A stretch of 45,465 nucleotides of DNA from an uncultured Ruminococcus sp. (lineage in GTDB: Bacteria > Bacillota > Clostridia > Oscillospirales > Acutalibacteraceae). This document shows, in pieces, positions 1 to 9,290 of this stretch; within the stretch, counting starts at the first letter, position 1; each line of letters opens with the position of its first letter. The translations under genes were made by a program, and so were the position numbers. The notes under the pieces were generated by a model, which searched no databases, was not told where the DNA came from, and saw only the letters and a program-made list of their open reading frames with translations. The stretch lies in assembly GCA_934476515.1 (NCBI GenBank), contig CAKSNZ010000014.1, positions 1 through 45,465 on the forward strand, given 5' to 3'.

Positions 1-40
1 GGAGTTTGTTTTTTATACTCATCGCTAAAGCTTTTTTGAA

Positions 41-63
41 CCCCCGATACAATCGGGGGTTTT
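41..63 (+). terminator. Intrinsic terminator at left edge
   Basis: A perfect 8-bp GC-rich stem (CCCCCGAT at 41-48 with ATCGGGGG at 52-59) is followed by a short T-run on the plus strand. It probably ends a plus-strand gene that lies outside the window. Positions 1-40 hold no gene that I can support. Confidence 0.7.
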
Positions 64-75
64 CGTTATACAAGA

Positions 76-110
76 AAGTCGGCTAACATACAATTTATGT
101 TAACCGACTT
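76..110 (-). terminator. Terminator-like hairpin after metF
   Basis: Two 15-base arms (76-90 and 96-110) pair with one mismatch around a 5-base loop. On the minus strand the hairpin is followed by TTCTTG, and on the plus strand by a short T-run, so it may work in both directions. It lies 47 bases beyond the metF stop codon and is the likely end of the metE-metF transcript. Confidence 0.6.
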
Positions 111-156
111 TTAGGGTATATAGAATATGGGGTAAAACAAATTTAGTAGGTAGTAA

Positions 157-1020
157 TTACTTAATAAAATTATGAATTTCTGAAGAAATTCGTTTTGCTA
201 CCATTGGATTATTCATTGTATAGATATGAACACCATCTACATCACTTGTAAGTAAATCAATGATTTGGCTTATACCATAGGACATACCTGCATCAAAAAG
301 GGCATCTTTGTTACTGCCAAATTTATTAACTATTCTTTCAAGTTGTGGTGGGATTGTAACTCCACATAAAGATACCATTTTCTCAAGTTGAGATTTACTG
401 ATAGCAGGCATAATACCGGCTATAATCGGTACATCAATATCAGCTACTTTGCACTTTTCCTGAAAATCATAGAAATAATTGTTATCAAAAAATAACTGTG
501 AAAGTAATACTTCTGCACCTGAATTGACCTTTTCTTTAAGATGCTTAATATCAGCTACTGAGTTCTCTGACTCTGGGTGGCTTTCAGGATAACAAGCACC
601 TAAAAAGCAAAAATCGTATTTTGACTTCATATATTTAATTAAATCCGATGCATATTTAAAGTCATTCTTAGCTTGAATATTAGGAATTTTATCTCCTCTT
701 AAAGCAAGAATATTCTGTACACCTGACTGTTGAAGTTGTTTTGCAATTAAGTCAATTTCAGCTTTACTGAAATTTAAGCAAGTTAAATGAACAACAGGTT
801 CAATGTTATACTTTTCTTTGATTTTTCTTGCAACTTCTATGGTACTATTACAGTTTTCGCTACCACCTGTACCAAAGGTTACACTGATAAAATCAGGATT
901 AAGTTCACACAAAATATCAAGTGTTTCATCAATACTGCTTAATTCACTGTTCTTTTCAGGTGGGACAATTTCAAAAGAAAGAGTTTTCTTTTTGTCTTTA
1001 TGTAGTTCAGAAACTTCCAT
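157..1020 (-). CDS. metF: Methylenetetrahydrofolate reductase
   Basis: Cytosolic flavoenzyme that reduces 5,10-methylene-THF to 5-methyl-THF, the methyl donor used by the MetE encoded just upstream. At 287 residues it is the usual length for bacterial MetF, a single TIM-barrel domain. Visible family motifs are FEIVPP near residue 17 (FEFFPP in the E. coli enzyme), SVTFGTGGS, and the flavin-site segment LALRGD. The ATG overlaps the metE stop codon by one base (TAATG), so the two genes are translationally coupled in one operon under the palindrome upstream of metE. Transcription probably ends at the hairpin at 76-110. The identification is firm. Confidence 0.96.
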   Translation of the reverse strand: MEVSELHKDKKKTLSFEIVPPEKNSELSSIDETLDILCELNPDFISVTFGTGGSENCNSTIEVARKIKEKYNIEPVVHLTCLNFSKAEIDLIAKQLQQSGVQNILALRGDKIPNIQAKNDFKYASDLIKYMKSKYDFCFLGACYPESHPESENSVADIKHLKEKVNSGAEVLLSQLFFDNNYFYDFQEKCKVADIDVPIIAGIMPAISKSQLEKMVSLCGVTIPPQLERIVNKFGSNKDALFDAGMSYGISQIIDLLTSDVDGVHIYTMNNPMVAKRISSEIHNFIK

Positions 1021-3293
1021 TACTTTACTTCTTTTCTAATAATCTTTGCAGCCTCAACCATATTCTTTAGGCTCTTTTCTGTTTCAGGGATACCTCTTGT
1101 TTTTAGACCACAGTCTGGATTAACCCATAGCTTTTCTTTATCAATCTTAGTTAGCATTAAATGAAGTGCATTGACAATTTCTTCAACTGATGGAACTCTT
1201 GGTGAATGAATATCATATACACCCGGACCTACTTCTGTTTCAAAGTTATGTTCCTTTAATGAAGTTAAAATCTGCAAATCTGAACGAGATGCCTCAAATG
1301 TAATAACATCAGCATCCATATCATCAATAGCAGGGATAATATCTGTAAATTCACTATAGCACATATGTGTGTGAATCTGAGTATCTGCTTTAACTCCACT
1401 ATGAGTTAGTCTAAATGCAGGAATTGCAAAATTCAAATATTCTTTCTGCCAATCAGACTTACGAAGTGGTAGCTTTTCTCTTAAAGCTGCCTCATCAATT
1501 TGGATAATTTTGATACCGTTCTTTTCAAGGTCAAGAACTTCATCACGAATAGCAAGTGCAATCTGTGAGATAGAGTCTTTAATAGAAATATCTTCTCTTG
1601 GGAATGACCAGTTTAGGATAGTTACAGGGCCTGTAAGCATACCTTTCATAATCTTATTTGTTAATGACTGAGCATATACTGACCAATCAACTGTAATTGG
1701 CTTTTCTCGATATACATCACCCCAGATAATTGGAGGCTTAACACATCTTGTACCATATGACTGTACCCATGCTTTTTCTGTAAATAGGAAACCTCCAAGT
1801 GCTTCACCAAAGTACTCTACCATATCATTTCTTTCATACTCGCCATGAACAAGTACATCAAGACCGATTTCTTCTTGAAATTTAACACATTCTGCAATTT
1901 TCTTTTTGTTGAAATCTACATATTCTTCCTTAGAGATTTCACCTTTCTTAAATGCTGAACGATTAACCTTTACTTCCTTAGTCTGTGGAAATGAACCGAT
2001 AGTTGTTGTTGGGAATAACGGTAGGTTAAGTTCAACCTTTTGAAGTTTCTGCCTTTCTGCTCTTGCAGGTAGTCTTGTATAGTCCTTATCTGTAACACTG
2101 GATAGTCTGTCATGTACAGCCTGATTAAAGCAATCTCTCTGTTCTGTAAATAACTTCTTATTATTCTTGTATGTTTCTTCATTTGCATAATCACTTAAGT
2201 CAGCTAATAATTTTAACTCTGATAGTTCAACCAGCTTTTCTTCTGCAAATGAGAAGTGAGAAAGGTACTTAGCATCTAGCTTTGTTTCATGCTTTAGAGT
2301 ATAAGGAACATGAAGCAATGAACAAGATGTTGAAAGCACTGTGTTAATACCCTTATTCTTCAAATCATTAAGAGTTTCAAGTGTCTTTTCATAATGGTTC
2401 TTCCAGATATTTTTACCATTTACAAGACCTGCAAATAAAACCTTATCACTTGGGAAGCTAAACTTATTAACTAGGTTATATGTTTCTTTACCCTCAATAA
2501 AGTCAAGACCAATACCATCAAATGGCTTGTTAATTAAATCAGCATATACATCTCTTACATCACCAAAGTATGTTTGTAGAAGGACTTTGCAATTCTGCTT
2601 AGTTGAAAGAACTTCACCGTAAATCTTGTTAAATAATGCTAGGTCATCACTTGTCATATCCTTTACAAGTGATGGTTCATCAATCTGTAACCACTTAACA
2701 TCATTTTCTTCACACTTAGTAACTAAGTCCTTATAAGCAGTAATAACTACATCTACAAAATCAGCACAAGTTTTGTTGCCTGTAAATCTACATAGCTTTA
2801 GTAAAGTATATGGACCGATAACAACCGGTTTTGTTTCGATACCTAAAGACTTTGCTTCATTGTATTCATCAAATAGTTTGTTGCCAACTAGCTTGATTTC
2901 TGTATCATCATCAACTTCAGGAACAATGTAGTGATAGTTAGTGTTAAACCACTTTTTCATTGCAAGTGCTTTAACATCACCTGAATTATCCTGAAAACCA
3001 CGAGCCATAGCAAAGTAAGTATCAAGGTTAGAAAGGTTAAGGTCCTTGTATCTGTTAGGGATGATATTAAATAATACTGCTGTATCTAAAGTCATATCAT
3101 AAAAAGAAAAATCATTGCTTGAAATAAATTCAATACCGGAATTCTTCTGTGTATTCCAATGAATTTTACGCAAAGACTTTGCAATATCCAAAAGTTCAAC
3201 TGAAGTGATTTCTTTTCTGAAATACTTTTCAGAAGCAAACTTAAGTTCTCTTAATGTACCGATTCGAGGGTATCCAATAACTGATGTTTTCAT
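1020..3293 (-). CDS. metE: Cobalamin-independent methionine synthase
   Basis: Transfers the methyl group of 5-methyl-THF-polyglutamate to homocysteine without B12. About 757 residues, the family's usual length, with two homologous barrels: an N-terminal one starting IGYPRIG and a C-terminal catalytic one. Zinc ligands are visible as His and Cys in HTHMCYSEF, Glu in FEASRS, and Cys near residue 728 in [11 protein letters not shown] start at the ATG at 3293 because GGAG at 3300-3303 sits correctly in front of it; an in-frame TTG at 3305 would place that ribosome site inside the gene. It is the first gene of the operon with metF. The MET-box-like palindrome at 3396-3420 is the likely control site, and no SAM riboswitch or T-box is visible in this leader. 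Confidence 0.97.
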   Translation of the reverse strand: MKTSVIGYPRIGTLRELKFASEKYFRKEITSVELLDIAKSLRKIHWNTQKNSGIEFISSNDFSFYDMTLDTAVLFNIIPNRYKDLNLSNLDTYFAMARGFQDNSGDVKALAMKKWFNTNYHYIVPEVDDDTEIKLVGNKLFDEYNEAKSLGIETKPVVIGPYTLLKLCRFTGNKTCADFVDVVITAYKDLVTKCEENDVKWLQIDEPSLVKDMTSDDLALFNKIYGEVLSTKQNCKVLLQTYFGDVRDVYADLINKPFDGIGLDFIEGKETYNLVNKFSFPSDKVLFAGLVNGKNIWKNHYEKTLETLNDLKNKGINTVLSTSCSLLHVPYTLKHETKLDAKYLSHFSFAEEKLVELSELKLLADLSDYANEETYKNNKKLFTEQRDCFNQAVHDRLSSVTDKDYTRLPARAERQKLQKVELNLPLFPTTTIGSFPQTKEVKVNRSAFKKGEISKEEYVDFNKKKIAECVKFQEEIGLDVLVHGEYERNDMVEYFGEALGGFLFTEKAWVQSYGTRCVKPPIIWGDVYREKPITVDWSVYAQSLTNKIMKGMLTGPVTILNWSFPREDISIKDSISQIALAIRDEVLDLEKNGIKIIQIDEAALREKLPLRKSDWQKEYLNFAIPAFRLTHSGVKADTQIHTHMCYSEFTDIIPAIDDMDADVITFEASRSDLQILTSLKEHNFETEVGPGVYDIHSPRVPSVEEIVNALHLMLTKIDKEKLWVNPDCGLKTRGIPETEKSLKNMVEAAKIIRKEVK

Positions 3294-3395
3294 AATATTC
3301 TCCAAATCAAAATTTATATTTTACCGATATTTATATCGCTTGGTGTTAATTATATAACAATTACTTTGATTTGTATAATATATATAATTATAAGT

Positions 3396-3420
3396 TTGCT
3401 ATAGTTTTAAACTATAGCAA
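3396..3420 (-). promoter_or_regulatory. MET-box-like operator upstream of metE
   Basis: A perfect 25-bp palindrome: arms TTGCTATAGTTT and AAACTATAGCAA around a single central base. Its core, TATAGTTT-N-AAACTATA, matches as I recall it the MET-box bound by LysR-family methionine regulators (MtaR/MetR) in streptococci. It lies about 100 bases upstream of the metE start, with TATAAT-like sequence between the two, which suits a LysR-type activator site. The site is seen in the sequence; which regulator binds it is inference. Confidence 0.75.
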
Positions 3421-3474
3421 TGATGATTTTGAACATCAGTATTAAAATCGAGTTTGTTATTATGTAATTTTTTA

Positions 3475-4008
3475 TCATAGTGCCGTGCCTTTCTTTGGGA
3501 TAAAAAGATTTTTCATATCTGTTTTTTCTAATTTTAGTAGTTGAATCTTTTTATCTATTCCACCGGCATAACCTGTTAAGCTACCATTTGTGCCAACAAC
3601 TCTATGACAAGGAATAATAATTGAAATAGAATTATGACTGACTGCACCACCTACTGCTTGAGCAGACATTCTATTAGTGCCTTTTTCTTTAGCTATTATA
3701 TTTGCAATTTCACCATAGGTCATAGTTTTGCCATATGGAATGGTGAGCATAGCTTCCCATACTGCTTTACGGAATGGTGTTGTTTTCATCAATAACGGTG
3801 GTATAAAATCAGGTTCTTTGCCACTAAAATAAATATCAAGCCACTGTGTCACTTCTGTAAAAATAGAAAGTGACTTTTCTATATGCTCTCCTTTTATTGA
3901 ATTGGCATAGTATTTTTGTCCATCAAACCATAAACCAATGAGATAATCACCGTCACTAGCCATTGTAATTCTGCCAAGTGGTGAATTGTAATAATATGTA
4001 TAAATCAT
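3475..4008 (-). CDS. ogt: Methylated-DNA--protein-cysteine S-methyltransferase
   Basis: Suicide DNA-repair protein that moves the O6-alkyl group of guanine onto its own cysteine. The active-site motif PCHRV is present with the acceptor Cys at residue 134, followed by the family's GSLTGYAGG segment. A 177-residue protein with an N-terminal Ada/Ogt-like domain and a C-terminal winged-helix methyltransferase domain is typical of Ogt. The start is supported by AGGAG immediately upstream, although the spacing is tight. It stands alone, with the same orientation as metE but about 180 bases from it, and the metE operator lies between them. Nothing links it functionally to methionine metabolism. Confidence 0.95.
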   Translation of the reverse strand: MIYTYYYNSPLGRITMASDGDYLIGLWFDGQKYYANSIKGEHIEKSLSIFTEVTQWLDIYFSGKEPDFIPPLLMKTTPFRKAVWEAMLTIPYGKTMTYGEIANIIAKEKGTNRMSAQAVGGAVSHNSISIIIPCHRVVGTNGSLTGYAGGIDKKIQLLKLEKTDMKNLFIPKKGTAL

Positions 4009-4198
4009 TCTCCTATTGCCTCACCATAAGTTTTGTAATTACAATTATATCATTATAATCAACTATTTAAAGTAAATTATTTATATTTCAAGCCATATTA
4101 ATCTGGTATTATTAATTAATATCAAATTGGTAGTTTTAATATAACCAAATAATTTATATAATTGTGGCAACAGTTTTGAAAGGAAAGGAAAATTTGTT

Positions 4199-5074
4199 AT
4201 GAGTAACGAAAGATTTGAATTAAACAAGAATTTAGCACAAATGTTAAAGGGTGGAGTAATTATGGACGTTACTACACCTGAACAGGCTAAGATTGCTGAA
4301 GAAGCCGGTGCTTGTGCAGTTATGGCTCTTGAAAGAATCCCTGCCGATATTAGAGCTGCCGGTGGTGTTTCTAGAATGAGTGACCCTAAGATGATTAAGG
4401 GTATTCAGGAAGCTGTTTCTATCCCTGTTATGGCTAAGTGCAGAATCGGTCACTTTGCAGAAGCACAGATTCTTGAGGCTATTGAAATTGACTACATTGA
4501 TGAAAGTGAAGTTCTATCTCCTGCTGATGATGTTTATCACATTGACAAGACAAACTTTAAAGTACCATTCGTATGTGGTGCTAAGGACCTTGGTGAGGCA
4601 CTAAGAAGAATTAATGAAGGTGCATCAATGATTAGAACTAAGGGTGAACCCGGTACAGGTGATGTTGTTCAGGCAGTTAAGCATATGAGAATGATGCAGT
4701 CTGAAATCAGAAGACTTGTTTCTATGAGCACTGATGAACTATATGAGGCTGCTAAGCAATTACAAGTTCCTTACAACCTTGTTCAGTATGTACACGAAAA
4801 CGGTAAGCTACCTGTTGTTAACTTTGCTGCCGGTGGTGTTGCAACTCCTGCTGATGCTGCTCTAATGATGCAGTTAGGTGCTGAAGGTGTATTCGTAGGT
4901 TCAGGTATCTTTAAGTCAGGCAACCCTAAGAAGAGAGCTAACGCTATTGTTAAGGCTGTTACTAACTACAATGATGCTAAGATGCTTGCTGAACTTTCAG
5001 AAGACCTAGGAGAAGCTATGGTTGGTATCAACGAACAGGAAATTGAAATTCTAATGGCTGAAAGAGGAAAGTAA
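4199..5074 (+). CDS. pdxS: Pyridoxal 5'-phosphate synthase, PdxS subunit
   Basis: Synthase subunit of the R5P-dependent (DXP-independent) vitamin B6 pathway. It builds PLP from ribose 5-phosphate, glyceraldehyde 3-phosphate and ammonia passed on by PdxT. The 291-residue length is standard. Catalytic lysines are visible as Lys80 in VMAKCRIGH and Lys148 in [10 protein letters not shown], with Asp23 in [10 protein letters not shown]. The start ATG follows AGGAAAGGAA. pdxT begins two bases after the stop codon, so the pair is one operon forming the usual 12+12 complex. The 190-base leader is AT-rich, and I found no riboswitch or convincing operator in it. Confidence 0.98.
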   Translation: MSNERFELNKNLAQMLKGGVIMDVTTPEQAKIAEEAGACAVMALERIPADIRAAGGVSRMSDPKMIKGIQEAVSIPVMAKCRIGHFAEAQILEAIEIDYIDESEVLSPADDVYHIDKTNFKVPFVCGAKDLGEALRRINEGASMIRTKGEPGTGDVVQAVKHMRMMQSEIRRLVSMSTDELYEAAKQLQVPYNLVQYVHENGKLPVVNFAAGGVATPADAALMMQLGAEGVFVGSGIFKSGNPKKRANAIVKAVTNYNDAKMLAELSEDLGEAMVGINEQEIEILMAERGK

Positions 5075-5076
5075 TA

Positions 5077-5649
5077 ATGGTTGTTGCTGTTTTATCTTTG
5101 CAAGGTGCAGTAATTGAACATATACAAATGCTAGATAAACTAGGTGTTGAAACTTTTGAAATTAGAAAAAAGTCTGACCTAGATAAGCACTTTGACGGTC
5201 TGATTATTCCCGGTGGTGAAAGCACAGTACAAGGTAAATTACTTCATGAACTTGACATTTATGATACATTAAAAGAAAAGATTGAAAACGGTTTGCCTGT
5301 ATTCGGTACTTGTGCCGGACTGCTACTTCTTGCTAAAAGTATTGATAATGACGATAAGACTCACTTAGCTACTATGGATATTACTGCTATGAGAAATGCT
5401 TATGGCAGACAGTTAGGCAGTTTCTATACTAAAAGTTCATTTGACGATAAAGATGAAATTCCTATGACATTTATCAGAGCACCTTATATTTCAAGTGTTG
5501 GTGATAATGTTAAGGTACTTTCTACAGTTGATGGTAAAATTGTTGGTGCAAGAGAGGGCAATCAGCTTGTAACTGCTTTTCATCCTGAACTAAATGATGA
5601 CTTAACAGTACATAAATATTTTATAGATATTATAAAAGAAAATATGTGA
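5077..5649 (+). CDS. pdxT: Pyridoxal 5'-phosphate synthase, glutaminase subunit PdxT
   Basis: Class I glutaminase that hydrolyses glutamine and channels ammonia to PdxS. The triad is complete: Cys79 in GTCAGLLLLA, and His169 and Glu171 in FHPEL. The PGGEST oxyanion-region motif lies at 45-50. At 190 residues it is the normal length. The ribosome binding site (AAAGAGGAAAG) lies inside the end of pdxS, and only two bases separate the genes, so translation is tightly coupled. A terminator follows at 5693-5733. Confidence 0.98.
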   Translation: MVVAVLSLQGAVIEHIQMLDKLGVETFEIRKKSDLDKHFDGLIIPGGESTVQGKLLHELDIYDTLKEKIENGLPVFGTCAGLLLLAKSIDNDDKTHLATMDITAMRNAYGRQLGSFYTKSSFDDKDEIPMTFIRAPYISSVGDNVKVLSTVDGKIVGAREGNQLVTAFHPELNDDLTVHKYFIDIIKENM

Positions 5650-5692
5650 TTTTCCCTTTTTAGAAAATTTCATATTATATATTACATAACCG

Positions 5693-5733
5693 ATGGATGT
5701 TTTCTGTTTTATTCAGAAAGCATCCATTTTTTA
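5693..5733 (+). terminator. Terminator after pdxT
   Basis: A 14-bp stem (5693-5706 with 5714-5727, including one G-U pair) around a 7-base loop is followed by TTTTTATT. It ends the pdxS-pdxT transcript. Confidence 0.9.
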
Positions 5734-5812
5734 TTACCTATTTATCCATTTACACTCACAATAATAAAATCATTACATAATTTATAGTGACTAAAAATTT
5801 TAAGGTGATTGT

Positions 5813-6040
5813 ATGTCACAAGTAATAGATTTATGTAAAGCTGAATTAAACAAAGACTATATTGTTCACAAGATAAAAAATAATAACAAGGTATATGAGA
5901 ATTACGGAATATTTGAAAATGCACCTATTGTACCTTTATACAGAAGTATGGGCAAAAACATTTCTGCTTACAAAACTTATTACGGTATCTTTGCTATTAG
6001 AAATAAAACTGCTGAAAACATAAAGGTGAGAAATGTGTGA
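5813..6040 (+). CDS. FeoA-like SH3-domain protein
   Basis: A 75-residue protein resembling the small cytosolic FeoA partner of the ferrous iron permease. The C-terminal half (PLYRSMGKNISAYKTYYGIF, then AIRNKTAENIKV) follows the FeoA pattern of a loop, a turn into YGIFAIR, and a final xxAxxI segment. The start is supported by AAGGTGAT. Its last codons overlap the feoB start by 8 bases, so the two are co-translated. Sequence similarity alone is weak at this length; the position directly before feoB is what makes the call persuasive. I see no iron-regulator site that I can name in the 80-base leader. Confidence 0.8.
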   Translation: MSQVIDLCKAELNKDYIVHKIKNNNKVYENYGIFENAPIVPLYRSMGKNISAYKTYYGIFAIRNKTAENIKVRNV

Positions 6041-7823
6041 TAATAATTTAGTAATATTAATCGGTAACCCTAATGTGGGTAAAAGTTCTATATTCAACAG
6101 GCTTACAGGGGACAATCAACACACAGGTAATTGGACAGGTAAAACTGTTGAATGTGCAGAAGGCAAGTTAAAATGCAACAAGGATATTTGTATTGTTGAT
6201 TTACCCGGTATATACACTTTATGTGCTGCTAATGCTGAAGAAATTTGCAGTAAAAAATTTTTGTTACAACACAAAGATGCACTTGTAATAGTTGTCGTTG
6301 ATGGTAATAACATCTACAAAAGCCTTACACTTATTGAGGAAGTTTCTAACATAACAAGTAATGTAATTATATGTATCAATCAATATAAAAGTGCAACAAA
6401 ATCCGGCACTAAAATTAACATAGATAAGCTAAAAGAAATACTGAAAATTCCTATTGTTACTACAGAGGCTACTGACAGAAGTTCACTTGATATACTTAAT
6501 AATATAATAAATATTAATATAAACAATCATTTTCCTACACCTATAAAACACAGAAAACTTGATAAGGAAAATATTATTAAAGAAGTTGTTGATGACAGGT
6601 GCAATGACAGGCAAAGAAAGTTAGATAAAATTTTCACTTCAAAAGTTACTGGTATTCCTATAATGTTTTTGTTACTTGCAATGGTACTGTACATTACTAT
6701 TATTGGTGCTAACTATCCCAGTGATTTTTTGAGTTATATATTTGCTAAAGGTGGAGAATATCTATATGAATTTTTAAACTATATTTCTTTGCCTAGTTAT
6801 ATAATTTCTTTAATATGTGATGGTGTATATAGGACAGTAACATGGGTAGTTGCAGTTATGTTGCCACCTATGGCTATCTTCTTCCCTATATTTTCTTTAC
6901 TTGAGAATTTTGGTTATTTACCTAGAGTTGCATTTAATTTAGACAGAGTGTTTTGTAAAGCTAATTGCAGTGGAAAACAAGCATTAACTATGTGTATGGG
7001 TTTTGGTTGCAATGCTTGTGGTGTTACCGGTTGTAGGATAATTAACAACAGAGAGCAAAGGCTAAATGCTATTGTTACAAATAACTTTGTACCTTGTAAC
7101 GGTAGGTTTCCTACACTTATTTCCATTATCACTATATTTATGACTTCTTACTTTAGCAGTAAATTACGGTCACTTGTATCTGCATTAATACTTACGGGAT
7201 TTATTATATTAAGTATTATTGTTTCTATGGGTATTTCATTTTTACTTAGCAAAACTATACTGAAAAATGGAAACAAAGATTTTGTAATGGAAATGCCTAA
7301 ATACAAGAAACCTAAAATCTTTGCTACTATTTATGAGTCAATTAAGAATAGAGCCGTTTTCGTGTTGCTTAGGGCATTAGTTGTGGCTTTACCTGCCGGT
7401 GCTATAATTTGGTTATGTGGTAATATTAAAATCAATGACTACACTATACTAAGTTATATTGTTGATTTTCTTAATCCGATTGGAAAAGTATTTGGACTTG
7501 ACGGTGAAATACTTATTGCATTGTTACTGGGCTTTCCGGCTAATGAAATTGTAATTCCTATTATGTTAATGGCTTATTGTGGCAGTAGTACACTTGTTGA
7601 ATGTAGTGACTTAGGGGCATTAAGTAACCTACTAATCAGTAATGGTTGGACTATTAAAACTGCAATTTGTATGATAATTATTGTATTAATGCACTTTCCA
7701 TGTTCAACAACTTGTCTTACTATTTATAAGGAAACAAAAAGTAAATTATGGACTTTGATTTCTATTTTATTACCGACTATAACAGGATTAATATTTTGTT
7801 TTCTTATAAATATAGTTATGTAA
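6033..7823 (+). CDS. feoB: Ferrous iron transport protein B (short, divergent)
   Basis: Inner-membrane Fe2+ permease with an N-terminal G domain. G1 is GNPNVGKSS (11-19) and G3 is DLPG (56-59). The FeoB-specific NWTGKTVE lies at 33-40. Two gate-like membrane repeats follow (FGCNACGVTG, then FVPCNGRFP; and LLLGFPANE, then HFPCSTTC). Two points are odd. The G4 motif reads NQYK at 116-119 where NxxD is expected, so guanine selectivity may be altered. At 596 residues it is also shorter than typical FeoB, mainly because the helical linker between the G domain and the first membrane helix (about 163-205) is cut down. The ATG overlaps the end of the FeoA-like gene. Most likely a functional iron permease of a divergent short subfamily. 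Confidence 0.93.
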   Translation: MCDNNLVILIGNPNVGKSSIFNRLTGDNQHTGNWTGKTVECAEGKLKCNKDICIVDLPGIYTLCAANAEEICSKKFLLQHKDALVIVVVDGNNIYKSLTLIEEVSNITSNVIICINQYKSATKSGTKINIDKLKEILKIPIVTTEATDRSSLDILNNIINININNHFPTPIKHRKLDKENIIKEVVDDRCNDRQRKLDKIFTSKVTGIPIMFLLLAMVLYITIIGANYPSDFLSYIFAKGGEYLYEFLNYISLPSYIISLICDGVYRTVTWVVAVMLPPMAIFFPIFSLLENFGYLPRVAFNLDRVFCKANCSGKQALTMCMGFGCNACGVTGCRIINNREQRLNAIVTNNFVPCNGRFPTLISIITIFMTSYFSSKLRSLVSALILTGFIILSIIVSMGISFLLSKTILKNGNKDFVMEMPKYKKPKIFATIYESIKNRAVFVLLRALVVALPAGAIIWLCGNIKINDYTILSYIVDFLNPIGKVFGLDGEILIALLLGFPANEIVIPIMLMAYCGSSTLVECSDLGALSNLLISNGWTIKTAICMIIIVLMHFPCSTTCLTIYKETKSKLWTLISILLPTITGLIFCFLINIVM

Positions 7824-7866
7824 AAAAAGGTATCTCACTTACTAAAATTTGTGAGATACCTTTTTA
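7824..7866. terminator. Bidirectional terminator between feoB and the antiporter gene
   Basis: A strong hairpin has arms AAAGGTATCTCAC and GTGAGATACCTTT, flanked by an A-run on the left and a T-run on the right. It can therefore end both feoB (plus) and the converging antiporter gene (minus). Confidence 0.9.
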
Positions 7867-7888
7867 ATTCATATTAAATTTTAAAAAG

Positions 7889-8821
7889 CTACTTAACACA
7901 TAAATATGCAAAATATCCGGCATAACAAAGTAACATTAATATACCACAAGGTCGTCTCAATTCTTTATGTTTAATTGTACCTAACCAAAGAATTATACCT
8001 GCACCGATAGCTACACAAGTATCAATTAAGAACTTGCTTTCAAATGGCACATCACAGATAAGACCTGTAATACCGATTACAAATAATATATTAAAGATAT
8101 TACTGCCTACTATATTACCGATAGCTATACCAACATTACCTTTCTTTGCTGCTGTAATTGAAGTTACAAGTTCAGGTAGTGAGGTACCAAATGCAACAAT
8201 AGTTAAGCCGATAAATCTATCACTCATACCAAAGAACTTTGCTATGTAAGATGCACCATCTACTGCAAAGTCACTGCCCTTTACTACCATAATGCCACCT
8301 ATAACCATAAGCAATAGGCATTTCCAAACCGGAAAATCTTTTGCAGTTTCTTCTTCGGTAGGTGAGCCCTTTTTAGCCATATAAAATAGATAGCCAAGAA
8401 AAGCAACAAATAGAATACATAGAATTACACTTTCAAAGAAAGTAATCTTTGAATCTGTATAACCGAATATCATCATTACAACAGTAATACCTATCATAAA
8501 GGGTATTTCATAATATAAAGTTGATTTTTGTATAGCAACACTTGTTATAACTGAGGTAATACCTAGAATAATCAAAATATTCATAATGTTACTACCTACA
8601 ACATTACCTACTGTAATTCCGGCATTACCGTTTATTGCAGCAGTAATACTAACTGCTGCCTCAGGCATACTTGTACCCATTGCTACAATGGTAAGCCCTA
8701 CTATTAACTGAGGTATTCCCATTTTCTTTGCAATACTTGCAGCACCTTCTACAAACCAATCAGCACCCTTTACGAGTAACAGGAAACCAACCAGCAATAA
8801 AAGCACTTGTAATATCATCAT
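7889..8821 (-). CDS. Calcium/sodium antiporter (CaCA family, YrbG-like)
   Basis: Membrane exchanger of about ten helices built from two inverted repeats. Each repeat carries the alpha motif: GTSMPEAAVS with GNVVGSNIMN in the first, and GTSLPELVTS with GNIVGSNIFN in the second. These acidic and asparagine-containing motifs are the ion-binding core of the K+-dependent Na+/Ca2+ exchanger branch. The 310-residue length is usual for bacterial members. The start is preceded by GAGGAAC; a second ATG follows directly and would serve equally well. It is a single-gene unit lying between two metal-transport operons on the other strand. Substrate (Ca2+ versus another cation) cannot be read from the sequence. 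Confidence 0.93.
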   Translation of the reverse strand: MMILQVLLLLVGFLLLVKGADWFVEGAASIAKKMGIPQLIVGLTIVAMGTSMPEAAVSITAAINGNAGITVGNVVGSNIMNILIILGITSVITSVAIQKSTLYYEIPFMIGITVVMMIFGYTDSKITFFESVILCILFVAFLGYLFYMAKKGSPTEEETAKDFPVWKCLLLMVIGGIMVVKGSDFAVDGASYIAKFFGMSDRFIGLTIVAFGTSLPELVTSITAAKKGNVGIAIGNIVGSNIFNILFVIGITGLICDVPFESKFLIDTCVAIGAGIILWLGTIKHKELRRPCGILMLLCYAGYFAYLCVK

Positions 8822-8936
8822 AACTGTTCCTCTTTTCGTTCTAAATCATTACTTAATCAGGTAATATAATAACATAATCTACATATAAATACAATCAAAA
8901 TAGTAACATAAAATTTATAAAAATGATTGTAAAATC

Positions 8937-8965
8937 TTGACTATTTTTAGGTGTTGTAATAAAAT
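8937..8965 (+). promoter_or_regulatory. Promoter of the DUF6110-like/P1B-ATPase operon
   Basis: TTGACT at 8937-8942, a 17-base spacer and TAAAAT at 8960-8965 form a near-consensus sigma-A promoter. The predicted start of transcription is about 8972, immediately before the hairpin at 8974-8999. Confidence 0.7.
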
Positions 8966-8973
8966 AAAAACAA

Positions 8974-8999
8974 GCAGTTAGTTATAGCTTACTAACTGC
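8974..8999 (+). promoter_or_regulatory. 5'-end hairpin or operator palindrome
   Basis: Perfect 9-bp arms GCAGTTAGT and ACTAACTGC surround an 8-base loop. The element sits at the predicted 5' end of the operon mRNA and about 28 bases before the start codon. It has no T-run, so it is not a terminator. It could be a repressor operator overlapping the transcription start or an mRNA-stabilising 5' hairpin; the sequence does not decide between these. Confidence 0.5.
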
Positions 9000-9027
9000 A
9001 AAAATAATCACAAAAGGAGTTTTTAAA

Positions 9028-9273
9028 ATGTTAGACATTCTAAAGAATGAAAAATTATGGTGTGCAGTTGCAGGTGCAGCAGCAATAGTTGTAGGTAAGA
9101 AAGTTCTTAAGTCTGAAAAGACAAGAAACCTAGCAGTTACAGGTCTTGCAAAAGGTATGAAGCTACAGAATGATGCAAAGGCTACATTCCAGAACATTAA
9201 GGATGAAGCTTCTGACATTTGTTATGATGCTAAAACTGAAGCAGGTATTACAGAAGAAGCAGTAGCTGAATAA
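9028..9273 (+). CDS. Small membrane-associated protein, DUF6110-like
   Basis: An 81-residue protein with one short hydrophobic glycine/alanine-rich segment (WCAVAGAAAIVVGKKVL, residues about 11-27) followed by a charged helical tail. It resembles the DUF6110 proteins found next to heavy-metal P-type ATPases in Clostridia. I base this on overall pattern (segment, KxL, then KxxAV near 30-40 and a DAK motif near the C-terminus) and on its position. A strong AAAAGGAG site precedes the ATG. The ATPase begins 17 bases after the stop codon, so they share a transcript. A role as accessory subunit or regulator of the pump is inference; its biochemical function is unknown to me. Confidence 0.8.
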   Translation: MLDILKNEKLWCAVAGAAAIVVGKKVLKSEKTRNLAVTGLAKGMKLQNDAKATFQNIKDEASDICYDAKTEAGITEEAVAE

Positions 9274-9290
9274 TTAAGAAGTGAATATTA

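Noticed and set aside
3421..3440. TGATG-N8-CATCA hairpin as the ogt terminator.
   Set aside because: A five-base stem with no following T-run on the minus strand is too weak to call.
4009..4198. A PLP-responsive riboswitch or PdxR site in the pdxS leader.
   Set aside because: The leader shows only AT-rich low-complexity sequence and a weak palindrome; no known aptamer core or operator pattern is visible, and no pdxR neighbour exists.
5813..7823. The short frames antisense to feoB and to other genes, including several long antisense frames over the giant LRR gene.
   Set aside because: They follow the codon phase of the real genes, lack ribosome sites and have no protein-like composition. They are shadows.
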